Shown one piece after another: positions 16,989 to 25,637 of a DNA stretch of 64,000 nucleotides. The first letter of the stretch is position 1; the number at the start of each line of letters is the position of its first letter. Under the pieces are notes generated by a model, which worked only from the letters and a program-made list of their open reading frames with translations, was not told where the DNA came from and did no database searches. The position numbers and the translations under genes are program-made. The stretch comes from Mycobacterium colombiense (lineage in GTDB: Bacteria > Actinomycetota > Actinomycetes > Mycobacteriales > Mycobacteriaceae), in the NCBI RefSeq assembly GCF_001665835.1, contig NZ_LZSX01000035.1:62001-126000 (forward strand). Reading direction: 5' to 3'.

Positions 16989-19505
16989 ATGCCCAGTAAG
17001 ACCGCCGCCCGCTCCGGAAGCCGAACGAGCAGGTCAAAGGCCACTTCGCGCGTCAGCGGGTCCAGGGGGGCGCGCCGGGCGGCGCCCCGCAAGAAGGTCG
17101 GCAAACCCGCCAGGCGGCGTAATCACGCGCCGCTGGTCGGCGCCGGGCTGACCTGCGGCCGCGCCGCGCGCGCCGTCTGGCTGATGGCCGCCCGGGGGAC
17201 CGGCACCGCGGCCCGGTCGATCGGGCGGGCCCACGACATCGACCCCGGGCACCGCCGCGACGGCATCGCGCTGCTGTTGCTGGGCTTTTCCGTGGTGGTC
17301 GCCGCGAGCTCGTGGTTCCACGCCGCCGGACCGGTCGGCACGTGGGTCGACACGCTGCTGCGGACCTTCATCGGCGCGGGTGTGCTGGCGCTGCCGGTGG
17401 CCACCGCCGCGGTGGCGGTGACCCTGATGCGCACCGAGCCCAACCCGGATGTGCGCCCCCGGCTGATCCTGGGCGCCAGCCTGATCACGCTGTCGGTTCT
17501 CGGCCTGCGCCACCTGTGGTCCGGTTCGCCGGGCGACCCCGAGGCGCGCCGCCGCGCGGCCGGTTTCATCGGCTTCGCCATCGGCGGGCCGCTCTCGGAC
17601 GGGCTCACGCCCTGGATCGCCGCGCCGTTGTTGTTCATCGGCTTCATGTTCGGCCTGTTGCTGCTGACCGGCACCACCATCCGCGAGGTGCCCGTGGTGA
17701 TGCGCAACCTGTTCCACACCCGGTTCGTCGACGAGGACTACGACGACGAGCCCTACGACTATGCCGACGAGTTCGACGACGACGCCGAGGCGGAGCCCGC
17801 CAACTACCACGACGACGCGTCCTCCGTGCCGGACGAGGCGCCGTCGGCGTGGTCGCCGGACGACGATGCCCAGGCCGCGCTGCAGGACGACATACCCACC
17901 GTGCCCGAGCCCGCCGTCCAGCCCGCCCAGCAGGGCTTGCGGGGCCGCAAACGCGGACGGTCGGCGGACAAGCACGACACCGTCGAGCTGGACCGGGTCG
18001 TCGAGGGCCCCTACACGTTGCCGTCGCTGAGCCTGCTGGTCGCGGGGGACCCGCCCAAGAAGCGCAGCGCCGCCAACAACGTCATGGCCGACGCCATCAC
18101 CGAGGTGCTGACCCAGTTCAAGGTGGACGCCGCCGTCACCGGCTGCACCCGCGGGCCGACCGTCACCCGCTACGAGGTCGAGCTGGGGCCGGGCGTCAAG
18201 GTCGAGAAGATCACCGCGCTGCAGAAGAACATCGCGTACGCGGTGGCCACCGAGAGCGTGCGCATGCTGGCCCCGATCCCCGGCAAGTCGGCGGTGGGCA
18301 TCGAGGTGCCCAACACCGACCGGGAAATGGTCCGGTTGGCCGACGTGCTCACCGCGCCGTCGACGCGGCGCGATCACCACCCGCTGATCATCGGGCTCGG
18401 CAAGGACATCGAGGGCGATTTCATCTCGGCGAACCTGGCCAAGATGCCGCACCTGCTGGTGGCCGGCTCGACCGGTTCCGGTAAGTCCAGCTTCGTCAAC
18501 TCGATGCTGGTATCGCTGCTGGCGCGCGCCACTCCGGAAGAGGTCAGGATGATCCTGATCGACCCGAAGATGGTGGAACTCACGCCGTACGAAGGCATTC
18601 CGCATCTGATCACCCCGATCATCACCCAGCCCAAGAAGGCGGCGGCCGCGCTAGCGTGGCTGGTCGAGGAGATGGAGCAGCGCTACCAGGACATGCAGGC
18701 GTCCCGGGTGCGGCACATCGACGACTTCAACGAGAAGGTCCGCTCCGGTGCGATCACCGCGCCGCTGGGCAGCCAGCGCGAGTACCGGCCGTACCCGTAC
18801 GTGGTGGCGATCGTCGACGAGCTGGCCGACCTGATGATGACGGCGCCGCGCGATGTCGAGGACGCCATCGTGCGGATCACCCAAAAGGCCCGCGCCGCAG
18901 GCATTCACCTGGTGCTGGCCACCCAGCGCCCGTCGGTGGACGTGGTCACCGGTCTGATCAAGACCAACGTGCCGTCCCGGCTGGCGTTCGCCACGTCGTC
19001 GCTGACCGACAGCCGCGTCATCCTGGATCAGGCCGGCGCCGAAAAGCTGATCGGCATGGGCGACGGCCTGTTCCTGCCGATGGGTGCAGGCAAGCCGATC
19101 CGGCTGCAGGGCGCCTACATCACCGACGAGGAGATCCACGCCGTCGTCACCGCCTGTAAGGACCAGGCCGAACCCGAGTACACCGACGGCGTCACCGCCG
19201 CCAAGCCCACCGGCGAACGCACCGACGTCGACCCCGACATCGGCGACGACATGGACGTGTTCCTGCAGGCCGTCGAGCTGGTGGTGTCCAGCCAGTTCGG
19301 CTCCACATCGATGCTGCAGCGCAAGCTGCGCGTCGGCTTCGCCAAGGCCGGCCGGCTGATGGACCTGATGGAGACCCGCGGCATCGTCGGGCCGTCGGAG
19401 GGCTCCAAGGCGCGCGAGGTGCTGGTCAAGCCCGACGAACTGGCGGGAACGCTGGCGCTGATCCGCGGTGGCAGCAGCGAAACCGGCGAGTCGGACGAGG
19501 ACTAG
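16989..19505 (+). CDS. ftsK: DNA translocase FtsK
   Basis: An 838-residue septal DNA pump that clears chromosome termini at division. Its parts are a basic N-terminal tail (~1-60); four predicted membrane helices between ~85 and 235; an acidic Asp/Glu-rich linker (~245-310); the alpha/beta motor with Walker A GSTGSGKSS (~492-500) and Walker B VAIVDELADLMM (~605-616); and a C-terminal gamma winged helix (~755-825) that reads the polarity sequence on DNA. The start ATG (MPSKTAARSG) matches other mycobacterial FtsK proteins and has a leaderless -10 box. It is slightly shorter than the 883-residue M. tuberculosis protein, mainly in the linker. Confidence 0.96.
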   Translation: MPSKTAARSGSRTSRSKATSRVSGSRGARRAAPRKKVGKPARRRNHAPLVGAGLTCGRAARAVWLMAARGTGTAARSIGRAHDIDPGHRRDGIALLLLGFSVVVAASSWFHAAGPVGTWVDTLLRTFIGAGVLALPVATAAVAVTLMRTEPNPDVRPRLILGASLITLSVLGLRHLWSGSPGDPEARRRAAGFIGFAIGGPLSDGLTPWIAAPLLFIGFMFGLLLLTGTTIREVPVVMRNLFHTRFVDEDYDDEPYDYADEFDDDAEAEPANYHDDASSVPDEAPSAWSPDDDAQAALQDDIPTVPEPAVQPAQQGLRGRKRGRSADKHDTVELDRVVEGPYTLPSLSLLVAGDPPKKRSAANNVMADAITEVLTQFKVDAAVTGCTRGPTVTRYEVELGPGVKVEKITALQKNIAYAVATESVRMLAPIPGKSAVGIEVPNTDREMVRLADVLTAPSTRRDHHPLIIGLGKDIEGDFISANLAKMPHLLVAGSTGSGKSSFVNSMLVSLLARATPEEVRMILIDPKMVELTPYEGIPHLITPIITQPKKAAAALAWLVEEMEQRYQDMQASRVRHIDDFNEKVRSGAITAPLGSQREYRPYPYVVAIVDELADLMMTAPRDVEDAIVRITQKARAAGIHLVLATQRPSVDVVTGLIKTNVPSRLAFATSSLTDSRVILDQAGAEKLIGMGDGLFLPMGAGKPIRLQGAYITDEEIHAVVTACKDQAEPEYTDGVTAAKPTGERTDVDPDIGDDMDVFLQAVELVVSSQFGSTSMLQRKLRVGFAKAGRLMDLMETRGIVGPSEGSKAREVLVKPDELAGTLALIRGGSSETGESDED

Positions 19506-19844
19506 GCAACATCTCAAGCCAGCTGGGACGGCGCCGGGGATCGGAGCCTACAACTGGGCTGTGTCGCTCAACACACTCGCGAGATTATTTCCCCACCGAA
19601 TAGCGTTCTAGTACAATGCAACTGGTGGCTATGCCACCTTCGGCTTACCCAAAATTCGTGACCGACCGTTCCCCGGATCGCTAGGGTAGTCAAACGGCAC
19701 GCCCCGCGACACGCGGCGCGCCTGCCTTGATCACACCAGTGACAAACACATATGCGCCGTCGCAGCAGCGATACCGGTTATGACATCGGGCGCTGAAAAC
19801 CACGGTGAGCGACCATGAAATCCGAGCACAGGAATGGGGAATCG
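19506..19844. other. Intergenic stretch without a recognisable gene
   Basis: About 340 bases downstream of ftsK, with visibly more A/T than the flanks (for example around 19580-19660). No conserved reading frame, RNA gene or terminator was recognised. It probably carries the promoter of the small ORF and transporter that follow. The segment belongs to a region not found between ftsK and argA in M. tuberculosis. Confidence 0.4.
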
Positions 19845-20123
19845 ATGACGATGTCCGGGCGGACCGCAGACCAGCCCGCGGTTCGTCATTTCCGCTACGA
19901 CGTGACCGGCCTACCCGGCAAGCGCATGCGACTGCTCGGTGAGCTGCCTACCCGTGATGCCGGCCATCCGCAGGAAGCACTCATAGCCATCACGCAGGTG
20001 ATCTGCTTCGACGACACTCCGAACGTGATGCGCGACTTACGCTTGCCTCCCCTCGGCCAGCCCGACATGGTGGCGCGAGTGGGGTTCCGGCAGCTCGTCC
20101 TCAACGAGGATCAGCTCTGCTAG
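19845..20123 (+). CDS. Small protein of unknown function
   Basis: A 92-residue soluble protein beginning MTMSGRTADQP, with no family I recognise. There is no signal peptide, membrane segment or metal motif; it contains two cysteines. The ATG at 19845 follows AGGAATGGGGA; an in-frame ATG at 19815 would add 10 residues. Its TAG overlaps a possible GTG start (20123) of the sugar transporter, so co-expression is likely. It might be a degenerate or lineage-restricted gene. Confidence 0.45.
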   Translation: MTMSGRTADQPAVRHFRYDVTGLPGKRMRLLGELPTRDAGHPQEALIAITQVICFDDTPNVMRDLRLPPLGQPDMVARVGFRQLVLNEDQLC

Positions 20124-20251
20124 TGGCCGGGGACGATTCGGCAGACCGCGAATGGTGGTTAGGGGTCCGCGATGAGGCTCCGACCGTGGCGAGTCGGCTC
20201 TCTCGTATGGCTGGGTTGTGCAAGGAGACTGACCCGGCCGAAGGCGCAGGT

Positions 20252-21673
20252 ATGGCAAACGCGGAAGCGCCGCAGAGCGCAGTTGACGCCGGCGCGGAGG
20301 CGGGAAAGCAACTGACGGGCGCTGTGGTCATCATCGCGCTCGTCGCGGCGATCTCGGGCATGCTCTACGGCTACGACACCGGCGTCATCTCCTGGGCTCT
20401 ATTGCAGCTCACCCAGGACTTCAACATCACCGAGGGCTGGAAGCAGGTGATCGCCGCCAGCATCCTGCTCGGCGCCGTCGCCGGGGCATTGACGTGCAGC
20501 TGGCTTTCCGATCGGCGCGGCCGGCGCGGCACACTGTTGATGCTGGCGGTGGTGTTCATCGTCGGCGCGCTGTGGTGCGCAGACGCGCCCGATTCCGTGA
20601 TGCTGTCGCTGGGACGGCTGGTCCTGGGCTTCGCGGTCGGAGGGGCGACGCAGACGGCACCGATGTATGTCGCCGAGCTCTCGCCACCGGCCTACCGGGG
20701 ACGGTTGGTGCTGTGCTTCCAAATCGCCATCGGAGTGGGGATCCTCATGGCCACCCTCGTCGGGGTCTCCGATTCGATCTCCTGGCGAGGGCCGATCGGA
20801 CTCGCGTGCGTACCCGCCGCGATCATGCTGTGGCTGTTGCTGCGCCTCCCGGAGAGTCCGCGCTGGCTGGTCAAGCAAGATGATCGCAAAGCTGCGCAAG
20901 CCGTGTTGGAGCATGTCCGGCCCGAGGGCTACGACGTGGGCGCCGAGCTGGACGAAGCGACCGAACTTGCGCGCGTCGAACGCACGGCCAGCACCCGCGG
21001 GTGGGGCGGGCTGCGCGACGCCTGGGTGCGCCCGGCCCTGGTCCTGGGTTGCGGCATCGCGGTGTTCACCCAGCTCAGCGGCATCGAGATGATCATCTAT
21101 TATTCGCCGACCATATTGACCAACGACGGCGTGTACAGGTCCGTAGCTCTGCAGGCGTCGGTGGGCTTGGGTGCGGCGTACCTGATTGCCCAACTGGTCG
21201 GGTTGGCCATCATCGACCGGGTCGGTCGGCGCCGGCTCACGCTCATCATGGTGCCGGGTGCAGCGATGAGCCTGTTCGTGCTCGGCCTGCTCTTCGTCAC
21301 CAGCGACAGCGGTCACGAGGTGATTCCCTACATCATGATCTGCCTGATCGCCTTCATGCTGTTCAATGGCGGCGGTCTGCAGCTGATGGGCTGGCTGACC
21401 GCCTCGGAGACCTATCCGCTGGCGGTGCGACCGGCGGCCACCGCCTTGCAGTCTGCGACACTGTGGGGGACCAACCTGCTCATCACGCTGACGATGCTGT
21501 CGCTCATCAATGTGATTGGAGTCGGGCCCTCGATGTGGCTCTACGCGTTGTTCAACGTGGCGGCGTGGATCTTCGTATTCTTCCGCATGCCCGACCTCAC
21601 CGGTAAGAGCCTGGAGGAGATCGAAAACAAGCTGTCCGAGGGGAGTTTCCGACCGTCAGACTTCACTCGCTGA
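20252..21673 (+). CDS. MFS sugar porter
   Basis: A 473-residue twelve-helix major facilitator of the sugar-porter family, in the cytoplasmic membrane. All signature motifs are present: GYDTGVISWA in helix 1, DRRGRRGT in loop 2-3, PESPRWL before the central loop, QLSGIEMIIYYSP in helix 7, DRVGRRRL in loop 8-9, and PDLTGKSLEEIE at the C-terminal end. It probably carries out proton-coupled uptake of a monosaccharide or polyol; the substrate is unknown. The ATG at 20252 leaves the usual ~22-residue cytosolic head; a GTG at 20123 overlapping the previous stop would add 43 residues. It is inserted between ftsK and argA relative to M. tuberculosis. Confidence 0.88.
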   Translation: MANAEAPQSAVDAGAEAGKQLTGAVVIIALVAAISGMLYGYDTGVISWALLQLTQDFNITEGWKQVIAASILLGAVAGALTCSWLSDRRGRRGTLLMLAVVFIVGALWCADAPDSVMLSLGRLVLGFAVGGATQTAPMYVAELSPPAYRGRLVLCFQIAIGVGILMATLVGVSDSISWRGPIGLACVPAAIMLWLLLRLPESPRWLVKQDDRKAAQAVLEHVRPEGYDVGAELDEATELARVERTASTRGWGGLRDAWVRPALVLGCGIAVFTQLSGIEMIIYYSPTILTNDGVYRSVALQASVGLGAAYLIAQLVGLAIIDRVGRRRLTLIMVPGAAMSLFVLGLLFVTSDSGHEVIPYIMICLIAFMLFNGGGLQLMGWLTASETYPLAVRPAATALQSATLWGTNLLITLTMLSLINVIGVGPSMWLYALFNVAAWIFVFFRMPDLTGKSLEEIENKLSEGSFRPSDFTR

Positions 21674-21748
21674 CGAATTCTGTGGTGCGGCAGGTTGTTC
21701 GGGTTACGGCCCACACGCCTCGGCGCTTCTAGCGGCAGGTTCGACGCA

Positions 21749-22273
21749 TCAGAGCCTCAGCAGCATCCGCGAGTTGCCGAGGATGTTCGGCTTGACGTAG
21801 CTCAGGTCCAGGAACTCCGCGACACCGATGTCGTAGGAGCGGCACATCTCCTCGAACACCTCGGCGGTGACGGGCGTGCCCTCGATCTCGGTGAATCCAT
21901 GTCTGGCGAAGAATTCGGTTTCGAACGTCAGCACGAACAGCCGCTTCAACTGCAACTCGCGGGCGACCTCGAGCAGCCGGTCGACGATCGCGTGGCCGAT
22001 GCCGTGTCCGGTCAGCGCCGGGGCGACCGCGACGGTGCGGACCTCGCCGAGGTCCGACCACATCACGTGCAGAGCGCCACAACCGACCACCTGGCCTGGA
22101 GAATCTGGGTGCTCGGCCACCCAAAACTCCTGGACAGCCTCGTAGAGCGTCACGAGGTTCTTCTCCAGCAGGATCTTTCCCGAGTAGGTGTCGACCAGGT
22201 GCTTGATGGCCGGCACATCGGACGTTCGCGCGCGCCGAACCAGCGGCCGAGGGCGCTGCGGACTTTGGGTCAC
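21749..22273 (-). CDS. argA: N-acetylglutamate synthase, GNAT type
   Basis: A 174-residue GNAT acetyltransferase, matching M. tuberculosis ArgA (Rv2747) in length. It makes N-acetylglutamate from acetyl-CoA and glutamate (or glutamine), the first arginine step. The acetyl-CoA loop VAPALTGHGIGHAIV is at ~82-96 and FFARHGF near 129. The GTG at 22273 (VTQSPQRPRP) gives the family length and has a -10 box 5 bases upstream; an ATG at 22291 is the alternative. It is divergent from pgsA3 with a very short, overlapping promoter region. Confidence 0.9.
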   Translation of the reverse strand: MTQSPQRPRPLVRRARTSDVPAIKHLVDTYSGKILLEKNLVTLYEAVQEFWVAEHPDSPGQVVGCGALHVMWSDLGEVRTVAVAPALTGHGIGHAIVDRLLEVARELQLKRLFVLTFETEFFARHGFTEIEGTPVTAEVFEEMCRSYDIGVAEFLDLSYVKPNILGNSRMLLRL

Positions 22274-22278
22274 GGCTA

Positions 22279-22284
22279 ACAGTA
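22279..22284 (-). promoter_or_regulatory. -10 box, leaderless, for argA
   Basis: On the reverse strand TACTGT is followed by 5 bases and the GTG of argA. It helps to choose the GTG at 22273 over the ATG at 22291. Confidence 0.45.
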
Positions 22285-22317
22285 TCGACATCGCGGACGG
22301 GTGCGCTGGTCAACCGC

Positions 22318-22323
22318 TATTCT
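22318..22323 (+). promoter_or_regulatory. -10 box, leaderless, for pgsA3
   Basis: TATTCT is followed by 6 bases and the GTG of pgsA3. It lies about 35 bases from the divergent argA box, so the two polymerases may compete. Confidence 0.55.
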
Positions 22324-22329
22324 ATTGCG

Positions 22330-22929
22330 GTGTCGGGGCAGCCGCAGACGGGTCCGATGGTAGGCCGCGCGAACATCGCCAACCTCGCCAATACGCTGAC
22401 CCTGTTGCGGCTCGTGCTGGTGCCCATCTTCCTGCTCGCCCTCTTCGCCGGAGACGGCCACCAAAACGGTTTCCGCGTGGTGGCTTTCGTCATCTTCGCG
22501 GCCGCCTGCATCACCGATCGGCTGGACGGCCTGCTGGCCCGCAACTACGGCATGGCGACCGAATTCGGGGCGTTCGTCGATCCGATCGCGGACAAGACGC
22601 TGGTGGGGTCGGCGCTGATCGGGCTCTCGATGCTCGGCGAACTGCCGTGGTGGGTCACTGTGCTGATCCTGGTCCGCGAATTCGGGGTCACCGTGCTGCG
22701 GCTGGCCGTGATCCGTCGCGGCGTCATCCCGGCCAGCTGGGGCGGCAAGGTCAAGACCGTGGTGCAGGTGCTGGCCATCGGCTTGTTCGTGCTGCCCTGG
22801 GCGGCAACGCCGGGGCCGTTCCGGGTGATCGCGGCGGTGGTGATGGGCGCGGCGATCGTGCTGACGGTGATCACCGGGATCGACTACGTCGTGTCGACCG
22901 TCCGGGAAGTGCGCCGCACGCCCGGCTGA
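22330..22929 (+). CDS. pgsA3: CDP-alcohol phosphatidyltransferase (PgsA3)
   Basis: A 199-residue integral membrane enzyme with about five to six helices, in the CDP-diacylglycerol-glycerol-3-phosphate phosphatidyltransferase group. The family signature DRLDGLLAR (~57-65), then [11 protein letters not shown] (~73-83), supplies the D-x2-D-G-x2-A-R-x8-G-x3-D-x3-D metal and substrate site. The expected role is phosphatidylglycerol or cardiolipin precursor synthesis. The GTG start has a leaderless -10 box; an ATG at 22357 is an alternative. clgR follows, as in M. tuberculosis (Rv2746c-Rv2745c), but has its own stress promoter. Confidence 0.9.
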   Translation: MSGQPQTGPMVGRANIANLANTLTLLRLVLVPIFLLALFAGDGHQNGFRVVAFVIFAAACITDRLDGLLARNYGMATEFGAFVDPIADKTLVGSALIGLSMLGELPWWVTVLILVREFGVTVLRLAVIRRGVIPASWGGKVKTVVQVLAIGLFVLPWAATPGPFRVIAAVVMGAAIVLTVITGIDYVVSTVREVRRTPG

Positions 22930-22945
22930 TTTCGGCGCGTCCGAC

Positions 22946-22972
22946 GGGAACCAGTCCATCGCTGTCGGCGTT
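22946..22972 (+). promoter_or_regulatory. SigE-type promoter of clgR
   Basis: GGGAAC (22946-22951), 17 bases, CGTT (22969-22972): the mycobacterial SigE consensus with correct spacing, ending about 70 bases before the clgR ATG. clgR is a known SigE target in M. tuberculosis. The sigB promoter at 55893-55919 has the same spacing. Confidence 0.8.
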
Positions 22973-23044
22973 CACCTAATGAGCACCTGCCGGAGGCAAG
23001 CTGAGTACGTGCCGCGCAGGGCCGACTGGACGAAGGAGGGCGGG

Positions 23045-23371
23045 ATGCCGCCATTGGTGCGAGAGGTCATCGGCGACGTGCTGCGCGAGGCCCGCACGAC
23101 ACAGGGCCGGACGCTGCGCGAGGTGTCCGATTCGGCGCGGGTGAGCCTCGGTTACCTATCCGAGGTGGAGCGCGGCCGCAAGGAGCCGTCCAGCGAGCTG
23201 CTGAACGCGATCTGCGACGCGCTGGACGTCCCGTTGTCATCGGTTCTCACCCACGCCGGCGAGCGGATGGCCAGCGAGGAGCGGGCGGCCGTCGGCGCGG
23301 CCGCGGACGGGGCGAGCGGCACCAGCATCAAGGTCGTCATCCCGCCGGTGGCGTCGTTGGCGCTGGCCTGA
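23045..23371 (+). CDS. clgR: Clp gene regulator ClgR
   Basis: A 108-residue XRE-type helix-turn-helix activator. The HTH covers about residues 12-66 ([20 protein letters not shown]). It activates clp protease genes and, in mycobacteria, the psp genes that follow. The C-terminus is hydrophobic (VASLALA), resembling the ClpP-recognised tail of other ClgR proteins. The ATG at 23045 has an excellent AAGGAGGG site; an upstream in-frame ATG at 22979 coincides with the expected transcription start and is rejected. Heads the clgR-pspA-pspM envelope-stress group behind a SigE promoter. Confidence 0.95.
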   Translation: MPPLVREVIGDVLREARTTQGRTLREVSDSARVSLGYLSEVERGRKEPSSELLNAICDALDVPLSSVLTHAGERMASEERAAVGAAADGASGTSIKVVIPPVASLALA

Positions 23372-23504
23372 GCTCCGGGGACCGATCCCGCGTAAGGGGT
23401 GGGGCGATCGGCGCCGACCCACTAAATTGAGCGACAGGCGCGGAGCCCCTCAGTCCCATCCGGGGACCATCCGGATCCTCAAGAAGCGAAGGCGGAGCTA
23501 ACTC

Positions 23505-24326
23505 ATGGCCAATCCGTTCGTCAAGGCGTGGAAGTACCTCACGGCGCTGTTCAACGCCAAGATCGACGAGCACGCAGACCCCAAGGTGCAGATCCAGCAG
23601 GCCATCGAGGAAGCGCAACGCACGCACCAGGCGCTGACCCAGCAGGCCGCGCAGGTCATCGGCAACCAGCGGCAACTCGAGATGCGGCTCAACCGTCAGC
23701 TGGCGGACGTGGAGAAGCTGCAGGTCAACGTGCGTCAGGCGTTGACGCTGGCCGACCAGGCCACCGCGGCCGGTGACGCCGCGAAGGCCACCGAGTACAA
23801 CAACGCCGCCGAGGCGTTCGCCGCCCAGCTGGTGACCGCCGAGCAGAGCGTCGAAGACCTCAAGACGCTGCACGATCAGGCGCTGGGCGCGGCCGCGCAG
23901 GCCAAGAAGGCCGTCGAGCAGAACGCCATGATGCTGCAGCAGAAGATCTCCGAGCGCACCAAGCTGCTCAGCCAGCTCGAGCAGGCCAAGATGCAGGAGC
24001 AGGTGAGTGCCTCGCTGCGGTCGATGAGCGATCTGGCCGCCCCCGGCAACGTCCCCAGCCTCGACGAGGTGCGCGACAAGATCGAGCGACGGTACGCCAA
24101 CGCGATCGGGGCCGCCGAGCTCGCGCAGGGTTCGGTTCAGGGCCGGATGCTCGAGGTTGAGCAGGCCGGCGTGCAGATGGCCGGTCACTCCCGCCTGGAG
24201 CAGATTCGCGCCTCGATGCGTGGTGAGGCCCTGCCGACGGGCGGGACGCCGGCCGCGGGGACCACGCCCGCCACCCCCGCGCCCGCGGAGAGCGGCTCGG
24301 TCCCCGAGAAGCCACTTGGCCAGTAG
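23505..24326 (+). CDS. pspA: Phage shock protein A homologue (35-kDa antigen)
   Basis: A 273-residue PspA/IM30 protein made almost entirely of coiled coil (~25-225), with an amphipathic start ([16 protein letters not shown]) and a Pro/Ala-rich tail. It binds the inner leaflet and preserves membrane integrity under stress; in M. tuberculosis it also binds ClgR and holds it inactive. Length is close to the 270 residues of Rv2744c. A GGCGGAG site precedes the ATG. The 130-base gap from clgR may hold another promoter. Confidence 0.95.
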   Translation: MANPFVKAWKYLTALFNAKIDEHADPKVQIQQAIEEAQRTHQALTQQAAQVIGNQRQLEMRLNRQLADVEKLQVNVRQALTLADQATAAGDAAKATEYNNAAEAFAAQLVTAEQSVEDLKTLHDQALGAAAQAKKAVEQNAMMLQQKISERTKLLSQLEQAKMQEQVSASLRSMSDLAAPGNVPSLDEVRDKIERRYANAIGAAELAQGSVQGRMLEVEQAGVQMAGHSRLEQIRASMRGEALPTGGTPAAGTTPATPAPAESGSVPEKPLGQ

Positions 24327-24336
24327 CCGAAGTGTC

Positions 24337-25146
24337 ATGGCGGTGAAAGCGACGCAGCCCGGTCCGTGGCGCGCGCTGCTGCACCGCGGCCTGGCCACCG
24401 CGGCCGACCTCTCCGACCTGGTGGCCCGCAGGATCAGCGCGGCCGCGGATCCGCGCGCCCGGCTGCTGCGGCGGCGTCGCCGCGCGCTGCGGTGGGGCCT
24501 GATCTTCAGCGCCGGATGCGTGTTCTGGGCCGCGGTGACGATGTTGCTCGCGGCCTGGGGCTGGTTCGCCTTGCTGCTCGAAATCACCGGCGGCGTCGCG
24601 GTTTTCATGGCCATTCCGGCGACGCTGTTGCTGCTGCGCTATCGCTGGCTGCGTTCCGAGCCGTTGCCGACGCCCCGGACCGCGAACGTGCGCCGGCTGC
24701 CGCCGCCGGGTTCGGCGGCGCGCCCGGCGATGTACGCGCTGGGCGCCTCCGAGCGCGGGTTTTCCTCGCTGGTGGCCGTGATCGAGCGGGGCGCGATGTT
24801 GCCGACCGCCGAGATCCGCGACCTGACCGCGGCCGCCACCCGGACCTCAGCGGCCATGGCGTCCACCGCCGCGCAGGTGGTGTCGATGGAGCGGGCGGCA
24901 CAGGCCAGCGCGGAATCGCGGTCGTATCTGGTGCCCACTATCAACGCGTTCACGGCGCAGCTTGGTGCGGGCGTCCGCCAATACAACGAAATGGTCACCG
25001 CGGCAGCGCAATTGGTGTCGTCGGCGAACGGCGACGCATCGGCCGCGTCGCAGCACTACCGCGCCGAGCTGGCCGGGGCGACCGATCGCCTGGTCGGTTG
25101 GGCGCAGGCATTCGACGAACTCGGCGGATTGCGCGGGACCGGCTAG
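24337..25146 (+). CDS. pspM: Psp system membrane protein PspM
   Basis: A 269-residue protein orthologous to Rv2743c. A basic N-terminal segment (~1-50) precedes two adjacent hydrophobic helices (~52-75 and ~77-103, from GLIFSAGCVFWAAV to IPATLLLL), and a long Ala-rich helical C-terminal half that is likely coiled coil. In M. tuberculosis PspM anchors the PspA-ClgR complex at the membrane. The gene starts 10 bases after pspA. The next gene of the M. tuberculosis operon, Rv2742c (pspN), is not present: the following gene is ephG on the other strand. Confidence 0.88.
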   Translation: MAVKATQPGPWRALLHRGLATAADLSDLVARRISAAADPRARLLRRRRRALRWGLIFSAGCVFWAAVTMLLAAWGWFALLLEITGGVAVFMAIPATLLLLRYRWLRSEPLPTPRTANVRRLPPPGSAARPAMYALGASERGFSSLVAVIERGAMLPTAEIRDLTAAATRTSAAMASTAAQVVSMERAAQASAESRSYLVPTINAFTAQLGAGVRQYNEMVTAAAQLVSSANGDASAASQHYRAELAGATDRLVGWAQAFDELGGLRGTG

Positions 25147-25155
25147 GCGCCGGGG

Positions 25156-25587
25156 TCAGAACGTCGCTTTCAGCGACGGCAGCACCAGCGCCGCCAGGCC
25201 GCGCGCGGTGGCCTTGAGCATGTCGAAGAAGTCGAAGTAGTCCCGCCACAACGTGATTCGCCCGTTTTGGACCTCGAACACGCCGCACACCCAGAACTGC
25301 AGCCGTAGCGGGCCGAAGATCAGTGCGTCGGTGCGTTCGGTGAGCACCGCGCCGCCGTCGGCCGCGATGCGGTGGATCTTCACCTCGAAGGCGGCGCGGC
25401 CCTCCATCTGGCGAAACAGCTTGATGGCCCTGGCCCGGCCATGGATGGTGGGCAGGCCGACGTTTTCGTAGACGAGATCGTCGGCCAGCGCGGCGTCGGC
25501 GGCGTCGTAATCCGCGTCCTGCAGGGCGTTGAGGAATCCTTCGACGGTGCGGGTGTTCGCAACGGTTGTCCCGGTCAGCTCGGTCAT
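25156..25587 (-). CDS. ephG: Limonene-1,2-epoxide-hydrolase-type epoxide hydrolase EphG
   Basis: A 143-residue NTF2-like fold enzyme, orthologous to Rv2740 (EphG). The LEH catalytic triad Asp-Arg-Asp can be read as the Arg and Asp in TERTDAL (~83-87) and the Asp in WRDYFD (~115). Unlike alpha/beta epoxide hydrolases, this family opens epoxides in one step by activated water; the M. tuberculosis enzyme acts on sterol-like epoxides. It is convergent with pspM across a 9-base gap and starts with a leaderless -10 box. Confidence 0.88.
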   Translation of the reverse strand: MTELTGTTVANTRTVEGFLNALQDADYDAADAALADDLVYENVGLPTIHGRARAIKLFRQMEGRAAFEVKIHRIAADGGAVLTERTDALIFGPLRLQFWVCGVFEVQNGRITLWRDYFDFFDMLKATARGLAALVLPSLKATF

Positions 25588-25593
25588 CTTGCC

Positions 25594-25599
25594 AGCGTA
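25594..25599 (-). promoter_or_regulatory. -10 box, leaderless, for ephG
   Basis: On the reverse strand TACGCT is followed by 6 bases and the ATG of ephG. The box lies just upstream of the divergent glycosyltransferase start. Confidence 0.55.
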
Positions 25600-25637
25600 G
25601 GCGCGTGCAAACCGGGCGCTGTGGCAGGGTAAGCACG

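Noticed and set aside
22979..23044. Upstream ATG (22979) as the start of clgR
   Set aside because: It coincides with the expected SigE transcription start, and the ATG at 23045 has an excellent AAGGAGGG site and matches the family N-terminus.
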